From assembly GCA_900556285.1 (NCBI GenBank), contig USOF01000102.1, positions 1 through 5,649 on the forward strand: a stretch of 5,649 nucleotides of DNA, in the 5' to 3' direction. The DNA is from an uncultured Collinsella sp. (GTDB lineage Bacteria; Actinomycetota; Coriobacteriia; Coriobacteriales; Coriobacteriaceae). Both the position numbers and the translations under genes were made by a program. The notes below the pieces were generated by a model. That model had not been told where the DNA came from. It saw only the letters and a list, made by a program, of their open reading frames with translations, and did not search any database. Positions 1 to 5,519 of this stretch are shown here, piece by piece (within the stretch, counting starts at the first letter, position 1; each line of letters begins with the position of its first letter).

Positions 1-27
1 GCAGCGTCAGATGTGTATAAGAGACAG
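1..27 (+). other. Illumina Nextera (Tn5) adapter remnant, not genomic
   Basis: These bases match the last 27 bases of the Nextera read-1 transposase adapter. Positions 9-27 are the 19-bp Tn5 mosaic end (AGATGTGTATAAGAGACAG). This is library-preparation sequence left at the contig edge. Genomic sequence starts at 28, inside a coding region. An apparent ORF with its ATG at position 11 (translation beginning MCIRDR) arises from the adapter and is not a gene. Confidence 0.97.
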
Positions 28-260
28 ATATCGCCCTTGCCAACATGCTCTCTGCCGCAGCCGTGATGGGCATCGATGCAACCCCCATCGAGGGCTGCAC
101 CCTCCCCGAGCTCGAACGAGTGCTGGCAGGCCGCGGCATCATCGATACCGCCGAGTGGGGCGTGTCCGTCCTTGTGCAGTTTGGCATCCACGACCCCAGC
201 CATCGTCCACATCCCAAACTTCGCCGTCCCTTTGCAGACGTGGTCGAGTACCTTCGCTAG
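28..260 (+). CDS. Nitroreductase family protein, C-terminal fragment
   Basis: This is the 3' end of an ORF whose first part is cut off by the contig edge. The frame is open from base 28 through the adapter junction and ends at TAG 258-260, leaving 76 residues. The fragment begins IALANMLSAAAVMGIDATPI. Nitroreductases of the NfsB/FMN-dependent type have this C-terminal pattern: a helix with an A-x-x-N-M/L-x-x-A-A motif, then G-I-D-x-T-P-I-E-G, then a strand equivalent to GVSVLVQFG, then a basic tail (here HPKLRRPF). Members use FMN and NAD(P)H to reduce nitro-compounds or quinones as cytoplasmic homodimers. The FMN-binding N-terminal half is missing, so substrate and subfamily cannot be judged. 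The internal ATG at 45 lies within a conserved helix and is not a start. The gene converges on cstA. Confidence 0.8.
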
Positions 261-296
261 CGCAACGGCAAGCGCACGCTGCGAAACACGCACTGC

Positions 297-360
297 AAAA
301 TAAGAACGGGGCCGGCATCGCGTTACCGGGAGAATCTCCCTGGTCGCGATGCCGGCCCCG
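297..360 (-). terminator. Rho-independent terminator of cstA, in the convergent gap
   Basis: A perfect 16-bp GC-rich stem pairs 307-322 with 345-360. A nested stem inside it pairs GGGAG (328-332) with CTCCC (336-340). Read on the minus strand, the hairpin is followed directly by TTCTTATTTT (complement of 297-306), the U-rich tail of an intrinsic terminator. It lies 48 bases after the cstA stop codon. On the plus strand the bases after 360 have no T-run, so termination of the nitroreductase transcript from this side would be weaker. Confidence 0.88.
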
Positions 361-408
361 CCGACTCACAACTATGTGTTGGAGAAATCTAAGATGCTCT
401 AGCAAGCC

Positions 409-2274
409 TTAGGCATTGGCAGTGGCGCCGTCAACGGACTCCTGGTCGTTGAACTCGCCGGCCTTGTAGGCAGCGGTACCCATAGCAGACCACTCAGGCT
501 CTTCGTCCGGCATGCTACCGGCTTCCTTGGTAAAGAGCTCCTTGAGGCAGTTGTAGGCAACCATGATGCCCAGAGCCATAAGAAGGATGGCAAAGACCAA
601 CTGCAAACCAGAAGTGGCCATGACGGCCATGCCGCCCGCCTGAAGCGCAGTCACGCAACCAAGCGCGCTCTGGACCAACGAGGTGAAGGTGCAGGCAAGC
701 AGGAACGCAACGGGAACGTAGAGCATGAAGCCCTTGCGACCCGTAGCCTTGCAGAAGACCGCGATGGTGATCATGGTCATGCCGCCCAGCAACTGGTTGG
801 AAGCACCAAACAGGGGCCAGATGTTTGCATAGCCACCAAAAGCGAGAGCAAGGCCCGGGACCAGAGTCACCGCGGTGGCAAGCCAGGGATTGGTGACAAC
901 CTTCATGAAGCCGGTCGCGGACGAGGAGTCCTCGGCAGCGAGGGCATCGTTAGTGGTGGCGAAGAACTCCTGGAAAGAGAGACGGGCGATGCGCGCCACG
1001 GCGTCCAGGGACGTAAGGGCGAGGGCGGAAACGCACATGGTCATAAAGACGGTTGCAACGGTAGCATCCACGCCAAAGGACGTCATGCCGCGAGCGATGC
1101 CCTGGGAGAAGATCTGGAAGGGCGTTGCGGCGACCCCGTTGTTGAGAGCGCCGGTGCCGGCGGTGTTGAGATCGCTGAACATGATGCCGGCGATAACGAC
1201 GGCGAGGATGCCAACAAAGGACTCCAGAACCATGGCGCCGTAGCCAACAGGCAGGGCATCGGACTCCTTCTCAACCTGCTTGGACGAAGTGCCGGAAGAA
1301 ACCAAGCTATGGAAGCCGGAAAGAGCGCCGCAAGCGACGGAGACGAACAGGAGCGGGAAGACGTTCTTGCCAGATGCGGACAGGGCGGCAAGGGTATCGC
1401 CGTCAACGATCATGGGGGCGGTCATGGTTGCCTTGCCGGCAGCGCCCAGAACCACAATGCCAACCACCGCGCAAGCGATCATAACCAGCATCATGATGCT
1501 GGTAAGGTAGTCGCGCGGCTGCTTAAGCGTCTGGATGGGCATGGCAGCAGCGAAGACCAGGTACACCATGATGACGGCAAACCAGCCCATCTTGTCCAAG
1601 TAGACGGGGAACTGCATGCCCACGGCAAACATAGCGACCATCAAAACAACGGCGAGGGCGAACTCTTTAGCGCCGGTGAGGTTCCACTTGCGGCAGCCCC
1701 AACCAAAAGCGATGGCCACAAAGGTAAACAGCATAGAGATGGTACCAGCGGTGCCGCCCGCATAGGACTTGGCGTAATCGACCGCGCCGCTGGTGGCATC
1801 GACGACGGTCTTGAACGTACCGGCGACCATATCGGTGAACGCGGCGATAACAATGATGCAGAACAGCCAGCTGAACAGCAGGAACAGGCGACGACCCGTG
1901 CGGCCGATGTACTTCTCGATCAGCTGGGCAAGCGACTTGCCGTTGTTCTTCATCGAGGCGTACAGGGCGCCAAAGTCATGCACGGCGCCAAAGAAGATGC
2001 CGCCCACCAGCACCCACAGCATAACGGGCAGCCAGCCAAACATCATGGCGACGATAGTGCCCGTAACGGGACCCGCACCGCAGATCGACGAGAACTGATG
2101 CGAGAACGCGGTGAAGCAGGAGGCCGGAGAGAAGTTCTTTCCGTCCATCATGCGACGCGCCGGCGTCAGCTGCGCGTTGTCCACGCCCCAGCTCTTGGCG
2201 AGCCAGCGGCCATACACCAGGTAGCCAGCGGCCAAAACAACCGCAGCGACTACGATTACTGCAACTCCATTCAT
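409..2274 (-). CDS. cstA: CstA-family carbon starvation protein / peptide transporter
   Basis: This 621-residue integral membrane protein belongs to the CstA family. Characterised members are carbon-starvation-induced importers of peptides or, for relatives such as BtsT, pyruvate. Substrate cannot be told from sequence here. Family hallmarks are FSHQFSSICGAGPVTGTIVA (about 57-76), GAVHDFGALYASM (96-108) and GFHSLVSSGTSSKQ (320-333), followed by LPVGYGAMVLES (341-352). The conserved GASNQLLGG lies at 490-498, in the C-terminal part. I see about 14 hydrophobic segments, for example near 3-21, 129-150, 203-221, 230-246, 258-279, 348-368, 404-424, 516-536 and 555-575, and an acidic cytoplasmic-type tail from about 582. 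It is shorter than the roughly 700-residue E. coli protein. I chose the ATG at 2274 because AAGGAG lies 5 bases upstream and the first membrane helix begins there. Upstream in-frame ATGs would translate the leader terminator. It is followed by a terminator and is probably monocistronic. Confidence 0.92.
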   Translation of the reverse strand: MNGVAVIVVAAVVLAAGYLVYGRWLAKSWGVDNAQLTPARRMMDGKNFSPASCFTAFSHQFSSICGAGPVTGTIVAMMFGWLPVMLWVLVGGIFFGAVHDFGALYASMKNNGKSLAQLIEKYIGRTGRRLFLLFSWLFCIIVIAAFTDMVAGTFKTVVDATSGAVDYAKSYAGGTAGTISMLFTFVAIAFGWGCRKWNLTGAKEFALAVVLMVAMFAVGMQFPVYLDKMGWFAVIMVYLVFAAAMPIQTLKQPRDYLTSIMMLVMIACAVVGIVVLGAAGKATMTAPMIVDGDTLAALSASGKNVFPLLFVSVACGALSGFHSLVSSGTSSKQVEKESDALPVGYGAMVLESFVGILAVVIAGIMFSDLNTAGTGALNNGVAATPFQIFSQGIARGMTSFGVDATVATVFMTMCVSALALTSLDAVARIARLSFQEFFATTNDALAAEDSSSATGFMKVVTNPWLATAVTLVPGLALAFGGYANIWPLFGASNQLLGGMTMITIAVFCKATGRKGFMLYVPVAFLLACTFTSLVQSALGCVTALQAGGMAVMATSGLQLVFAILLMALGIMVAYNCLKELFTKEAGSMPDEEPEWSAMGTAAYKAGEFNDQESVDGATANA

Positions 2275-2279
2275 AGAAG

Positions 2280-2285
2280 CTCCTT
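2280..2285 (-). promoter_or_regulatory. Shine-Dalgarno site fixing the cstA start
   Basis: On the minus strand AAGGAG (complement of 2280-2285) stands 5 bases before ATG 2274-2272. The same motif and spacing precede tsaE. It selects this ATG over the in-frame ATGs further upstream at 2358, 2334 and 2310, none of which has a comparable site. Confidence 0.85.
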
Positions 2286-2310
2286 CCCCCAAGAAACTCG
2301 TCCAAGCCAT

Positions 2311-2348
2311 AAAAAACAAGGGCCGTCGATTCATCTCGACGGCCCTTG
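2311..2348 (-). terminator. Intrinsic terminator in the cstA leader (possible attenuator)
   Basis: A perfect 13-bp stem pairs 2317-2329 with 2336-2348 around a 6-base loop (2330-2335). On the minus strand it is followed immediately by TTTTTT (complement of 2311-2316), a textbook Rho-independent terminator. It points toward cstA and ends 36 bases before its start codon. Too little room remains between the U-tract and the ribosome binding site for a convincing promoter, so the cstA transcript probably starts upstream and must read through it. It is also the first intrinsic terminator after tsaD (281 bases past that stop), so it may end the upstream operon as well. Confidence 0.87.
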
Positions 2349-2440
2349 CACCACTCATAGCCGCCCGCTATCGCGCGGGCAAGCCAAAGCATGCGTGCCC
2401 GCGTTAGCTAATAATGCTGATAATAATTAGCTGGGCTTGC
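2345..2440 (-). promoter_or_regulatory. Overlapping, mutually exclusive stems in the cstA leader
   Basis: One minus-strand segment, the complement of 2375-2385, has several possible partners. Its 2379-2385 part complements 2434-2440 (7 bp). Its 2375-2381 part complements 2396-2402 (7 bp). Its 2375-2380 part complements 2363-2368 (6 bp, loop of 6). Its 2379-2383 part complements 2345-2349 (5 bp), which includes the base of the terminator stem. These pairings cannot all form together, a feature of leader RNAs that switch folds. The 5-bp contact with the terminator is much weaker than the 13-bp terminator itself, so switching is only suggested. Confidence 0.3.
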
Positions 2441-2445
2441 TGCAT
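2404..2445 (-). CDS. Possible isoleucine-rich leader peptide ahead of cstA
   Basis: A short minus-strand ORF runs from ATG 2445-2443 to TAA 2406-2404 and encodes 13 residues, MQQAQLIIISIIS. Five of the 13 are isoleucine (ATT, ATT, ATC, ATT, ATT). Its position fits a leader peptide used in ribosome-mediated attenuation: it lies upstream of competing stems and of an intrinsic terminator, all before cstA. Against this, no good Shine-Dalgarno site precedes the ATG (only weak GAG/AAAG purines). The isoleucine codons could also simply reflect an AT-rich promoter or operator stretch that contains an inverted repeat. I rate translation of this ORF as possible, not shown. Confidence 0.25.
   Translation of the reverse strand: MQQAQLIIISIIS
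2406..2432. repeat. AT-rich inverted repeat AGCTAAT/ATTAGCT
   Basis: A 7-bp inverted repeat (2406-2412 and 2426-2432) has a 13-base AT-rich spacer. It could be a DNA operator for a dimeric regulator, a weak RNA stem in the cstA leader, or a chance feature of the only markedly AT-rich stretch in the window. It coincides with the possible leader ORF. Confidence 0.35.
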
Positions 2446-2629
2446 GGCTCTAACAACTTTCTTACGTAAACGTGCGCACTAGATGCGCTACCACTCCCTC
2501 GTGGAACGATAAGCCAGTTTGTCACTTTATCTAGATGCAGTCAAATAACGCTCCCTTTCATTGCGGGCGTGTAAACGTCTCGTTTCAAGTGTGAGAAGCG
2601 GTTCCTACAAGTAGCCTATCGCAGCGACT

Positions 2630-5014
2630 CTACAGCGTCATGTTTGGATCGGCGTCGACGTCGAACGGCGAGATTTCTCCTCGGTCGAATTTACGGCGGG
2701 CAACCTCTGCGATCATGGCGGCGTTGTCGGTGCACGCCGAAAGCGGTGGCACCGTTACGCGGATCCCCTGACGCCCAAGCTTCTTGATCATCATCTCGCG
2801 CAGATGCGGATTAGCCGAGACGCCGCCGCCGATGCAGTATTCCTTGCATCCGGTGGCATGCAGGGCGTTTTTGGCCTTCTTGTACTGAACGTCAAAGACG
2901 GCTGCCTCAAACGAAGCCGCCAGATCGGGCAGGTGAATCGTGCGCCCAGCCTTGGTCTCCTGCTCAATATAGAGCGTCACCGCCGTCTTGAGGCCCGAAA
3001 GCGAGAATCGATAGTCTCCCCTGCTGTTAAGCGCGCGAGGAAAATCGATCGCGCGGGGGTTGCCCGTCTCGGCCAGCTTGGAGATGATGGGGCCACCGGG
3101 ATAGCCCAGACCCAACGCCTTGGCTACCTTGTCGAAGGCCTCGCCCACAGCATCGTCGAGTGTCTCACCAAGTACCTCGTAGTCGCCCCATGCCTTCACG
3201 TGCACGAGCATGGTATGACCGCCCGAGACGAGCGTGAAGATAAACGGCGGCCTGAGATCGGGCTGCGCCAGCAGGTTGGCGAACAGATGGCCCTCCAGAT
3301 GGTTGACGCACACGAGCGGCTTGCCGGCGGCATAGGCAAAGCCCTTGGCGAAGGCGACGCCCACTACCAGAGCACCCACCAGGCCCGGACCCTGCGTCAC
3401 GCCAACAGCGGCGAGTTCGCTCGGCGCGATGGCTCCACCCTCAAGACCAAGCGATGCTGCGGCATCCTCGAGCGCCGCATCCACGACACTCACAATCACC
3501 TCAACGTGTTTGCGCGAGGCGATCTCGGGCACCACGCCGCCAAAGCGGGCGTGAAAATCAATCTGTGTCGACACCTGGTTGGCCAGCATATTGCCATCCG
3601 CATCGATAATCGCCACGGCCGTCTCGTCGCAGGAGCTCTCGATAGCGAGCACTAGGCGGCGGCGCTCAATTTCGGCACGCTCCCCCTCGGAGCGCCCAGG
3701 CGCAGGCAGCGGCCATACGCGCTGCTCTGCCGCCGTCGGCTCGGGCGAAGCATTGTCGACCGGAAGCACCAGGGGCAGCGGAGCCGTCATGACGATGGCG
3801 TCCTTGCCGGCACCATAATAGCCGCGGCGACGGCCAGCCTCGGTAAAGCCCAGAGCGTTATAAAGCGCGGTCGCTCCCTCGTTACCGTCCTCGACCTCGA
3901 GCGAAGCCGTAGTGCAGCCGAGCATCTGGGCATCATAGCTCACGTGCGACAGCAGCTTGCGGGCAATGCCCTCACGGCGATGTGCCGGGTCGACGGCGAC
4001 ATCCAGAATCTGCACATCACCGTCCACGACCATACCGCCGGCAAGGCCCAGCAGCTTGCCGTCGTCGTGTGCCACCCACCAACTACGCGGCGCAGCGACA
4101 TCCTCGCCCAGTTCGGACAGGAACATGCCCGGCGTCCATGCCTCGTGTCCGGCACCTTCAAAGCAGGCAGCCTCCAGCGCGCTCGCGCCCTCGGCATCCG
4201 CCGCGCCCATGGGACGGAACTGCAGATGACGACCGGCGAGCTCATCGGCAACACCCGTAATTTCGCTCTGCGCACTCTCGGCAAGACCAAGACGCTTGCG
4301 CTCGTTTTCCTCGGCATCCGAAAGGCGCGTGTAAATCGGCAGGACGCGGGCCGGATCGCCGTCACCCGCAGCGTGCGCGAGCAGCAAGCCCTCGCCCGAA
4401 GGCCACCACAGGTCGCGCTCCACGCAGCGGGCGGCCTCGTCCTCACCCAGCAGCTTGCCATAGCGCACGAGACCGTCACCGGTCAGCTGAACCTGGTCCC
4501 AGTCCGCTGCTTGGCGCCACTCATCGAGCGCCACGGCGGCCTTGACCACGTGCTCGCGCTCAAATTGACGCTCGGGACCCTCATCGACCAGCATATACAG
4601 CGCCGGATATACCTCACCGCGCATAGCATCGGCCAAGATACCAAGCTTGCCGCGCACGCCAGCCTTCCATGCCGTCCAAGCGCAAGCGTCGAGCGTCGAC
4701 ACGCCCAGCAGCGGAACATTGGCACCGCGCGCGAGGCCCTTGGCAGTGGAGATGCCGATGCGCACACCCGTAAACGACCCCGGGCCGCGGCCGACCACAT
4801 AACAGCCGACATCGCCGCGATTCAGCCCGGCCTGTGCCAACACGCCATCGACGGTATTCACAAGTTCCACGTTGGCATGGCGACGACACAGATGGTCCCC
4901 GCTCACCAGCTTCGCCTCGCCCGTCTGCCCATCAATCCAGCTTGCCGCGCAGGCAAGCATGTCGGTCGAAGTATCGAGCGCCACTACCAGCGCGTTGTCG
5001 TTATGCAAGCTCAT
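2630..5014 (-). CDS. tsaB-rimI-tsaD: TsaB-RimI-TsaD fusion: tRNA t6A37 synthesis and S18 N-acetyltransferase
   Basis: This 794-residue protein joins three normally separate proteins. Residues 1-245 are TsaB: VALDTSTD (11-18), GRGPGSFTGVRIG (75-87) and PIYTR (226-230). Residues 264-412 are a RimI-type GNAT acetyltransferase, with ILDVAVDP (336-343), acetyl-CoA loop RREGIA (346-351), ALYNALGF (383-390) and RRRGYY (395-400). Residues 453-794 are TsaD: ESSCDETA (459-466), PEIASRKH (496-503), metal ligands H572 and H576 in NHLEGH, SGGHT (597-601), GYPGGP (637-642), GGGVSAN (729-735) and D763 in CTDNAA. TsaD transfers threonylcarbamoyl from TC-AMP to A37 of ANN-decoding tRNAs, with TsaB as its degenerate partner. 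RimI acetylates the N-terminus of S18. All motifs look intact and the frame is unbroken. A Pro/Ala/Glu-rich linker (about 413-452) separates RimI and TsaD. I chose ATG 5014, which has AAGG 9 bases upstream; a TTG at 5032 is the alternative. It overlaps tsaE by 14 bases, implying translational coupling. Confidence 0.95.
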   Translation of the reverse strand: MSLHNDNALVVALDTSTDMLACAASWIDGQTGEAKLVSGDHLCRRHANVELVNTVDGVLAQAGLNRGDVGCYVVGRGPGSFTGVRIGISTAKGLARGANVPLLGVSTLDACAWTAWKAGVRGKLGILADAMRGEVYPALYMLVDEGPERQFEREHVVKAAVALDEWRQAADWDQVQLTGDGLVRYGKLLGEDEAARCVERDLWWPSGEGLLLAHAAGDGDPARVLPIYTRLSDAEENERKRLGLAESAQSEITGVADELAGRHLQFRPMGAADAEGASALEAACFEGAGHEAWTPGMFLSELGEDVAAPRSWWVAHDDGKLLGLAGGMVVDGDVQILDVAVDPAHRREGIARKLLSHVSYDAQMLGCTTASLEVEDGNEGATALYNALGFTEAGRRRGYYGAGKDAIVMTAPLPLVLPVDNASPEPTAAEQRVWPLPAPGRSEGERAEIERRRLVLAIESSCDETAVAIIDADGNMLANQVSTQIDFHARFGGVVPEIASRKHVEVIVSVVDAALEDAAASLGLEGGAIAPSELAAVGVTQGPGLVGALVVGVAFAKGFAYAAGKPLVCVNHLEGHLFANLLAQPDLRPPFIFTLVSGGHTMLVHVKAWGDYEVLGETLDDAVGEAFDKVAKALGLGYPGGPIISKLAETGNPRAIDFPRALNSRGDYRFSLSGLKTAVTLYIEQETKAGRTIHLPDLAASFEAAVFDVQYKKAKNALHATGCKEYCIGGGVSANPHLREMMIKKLGRQGIRVTVPPLSACTDNAAMIAEVARRKFDRGEISPFDVDADPNMTL

Positions 5015-5507
5015 CTTGTACAGCCTTATCAATCAAATCGAAAAGCTCCGTCGCGCGCTCGCCGTGCGCCTCGAGCGCGATCGTTCGCACGTCGCTATCG
5101 TCCTCATCGCGCCTAAGCGTCACCGAGAGATACTCATCCGTCAGCTCGTCCTGAAACTGCTCGCCCCATTCCAACAGGCAAGCGCCCTCATAGCCGAGCA
5201 CGTCAAAAATGCCCGTATCCTCGAGCTCGTAGGCATGCTCCAAGCGGTACAGATCAAAATGGAACAGCGGAATACGCCCCTGGTCGTGAACGGCCATAAG
5301 CGCGAACGTAGGACTCGTGACCATATGCCCGTCGCCCAAGCCGCGCGAGACGCCCTTGGTAAAGTGGGTCTTTCCCACGCCCAAGCCGCCGGTCAGTATC
5401 AGCACATCGCCATTTTCTAGACACGGTGCGACCAACTCGCCAAAATGCTCCGTATCGGCAGTACGAGCCGTTTTGTAGGTACCTAGCCCCAGGCGCTCCA
5501 GGGACAT
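5001..5507 (-). CDS. tsaE: TsaE, ATPase of the tRNA t6A synthesis complex
   Basis: This 168-residue cytoplasmic P-loop protein is of the TsaE (YjeE) family. It binds the TsaB-TsaD dimer, and its ATP hydrolysis is needed for repeated rounds of t6A formation in bacteria. Visible motifs are a Walker A GGLGVGKT (40-47), SPTF (65-68), the family signature HFDLYRL (83-89) and EWGE (113-116), the equivalent of the conserved E-W segment near the C-terminal part of the fold. Length is close to the usual 150-170 residues. The ATG at 5507 has AAGGAG 5 bases upstream. The gene starts 12 bases after the upstream uracil-DNA glycosylase stop codon, and its last 14 bases overlap the start of the TsaB-RimI-TsaD gene, so its enzymatic partners are encoded directly behind it. 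Confidence 0.95.
   Translation of the reverse strand: MSLERLGLGTYKTARTADTEHFGELVAPCLENGDVLILTGGLGVGKTHFTKGVSRGLGDGHMVTSPTFALMAVHDQGRIPLFHFDLYRLEHAYELEDTGIFDVLGYEGACLLEWGEQFQDELTDEYLSVTLRRDEDDSDVRTIALEAHGERATELFDLIDKAVQDELA
5024..5027 (-). promoter_or_regulatory. Ribosome binding site for tsaB-rimI-tsaD inside tsaE
   Basis: AAGG on the minus strand (complement of 5024-5027) lies 9 bases before ATG 5014-5012, within the last codons of tsaE. It is short and slightly distant, so ribosomes finishing tsaE at 5001 probably help initiation. It supports the ATG at 5014 over the TTG at 5032. Confidence 0.5.
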
Positions 5508-5512
5508 ATACG

Positions 5513-5518
5513 CTCCTT
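5513..5518 (-). promoter_or_regulatory. tsaE ribosome binding site overlapping the double stop of the upstream gene
   Basis: On the minus strand the upstream gene ends TAA TAA (5522-5517), and the second TAA overlaps AAGGAG (complement of 5513-5518), which stands 5 bases before the tsaE ATG. The tight join leaves no room for a promoter, so tsaE is co-transcribed with the uracil-DNA glycosylase gene. Confidence 0.8.
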
Positions 5519-5519
5519 A

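Larger units (their letters stand above)
2275..2629 (-). promoter_or_regulatory. Intergenic region / cstA leader, 355 bases, no large gene
   Basis: This gap separates the tsaB-rimI-tsaD stop from cstA. From the tsaD side it holds a small 5-bp stem GCGCA/TGCGC (2474-2478 with 2484-2488), an AT-rich stretch at 2404-2432 and a set of GC-rich arms at 2363-2402. Next come the terminator at 2311-2348 and the cstA ribosome binding site. The cstA promoter is probably in 2410-2560, but no convincing -35/-10 pair is visible. TTGACT (complement of 2541-2546) lacks a good -10 at 17 bases, and the TATTAT-like motif in the AT-rich stretch lacks a good -35. I recognise no known riboswitch class. No hairpin with a U-tract directly follows tsaD. 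Confidence 0.6.

Noticed and set aside
1309..2430. A 373-codon plus-strand ORF opposite cstA
   Set aside because: It is antisense to a clearly recognisable membrane transporter, has a His/Asp/Gly-rich composition typical of a reverse-frame shadow in GC-rich DNA, resembles no family I know, and runs through the leader terminator.
2484..2504. T-box-like motif on the minus strand (AGGGAGTGGTAGCGC)
   Set aside because: It resembles the T-box consensus AGGGTGGNACCGCG only with an insertion and mismatches, and it lies about 140 bases from the terminator rather than just before it. No stem I with a specifier loop is evident. It also forms a simple local stem CCAC/GTGG (2491-2494, 2501-2504).
2511..2550. 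Candidate cstA promoter with TTGACT as -35 (minus strand, 2541-2546)
   Set aside because: The hexamer 17 bases downstream (CAAACT) matches the -10 consensus at only three positions, and neighbouring spacings are no better.
2466..2578. Short direct repeats GTAAACGT (2466-2473, 2571-2578) and CTAGATGC (2479-2486, 2531-2538)
   Set aside because: They are only 8 bases long, with different spacings (105 and 52) and no shared phase with a promoter. They may be operator half-sites but are also expected by chance.
2630..5014. Possibility that the fusion is an assembly or frameshift artefact
   Set aside because: The frame is continuous, and the linkers between modules have normal composition and lack stop codons. 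All three domains keep their conserved motifs, so a true fusion is the simpler reading, subject to a coverage check.
3944..5116. A 390-codon plus-strand ORF (and another at 2804-3655) opposite the TsaB-RimI-TsaD gene
   Set aside because: The minus strand encodes three conserved domains with intact motifs over the whole stretch. The plus-strand translations show no recognisable domain and are shadows.
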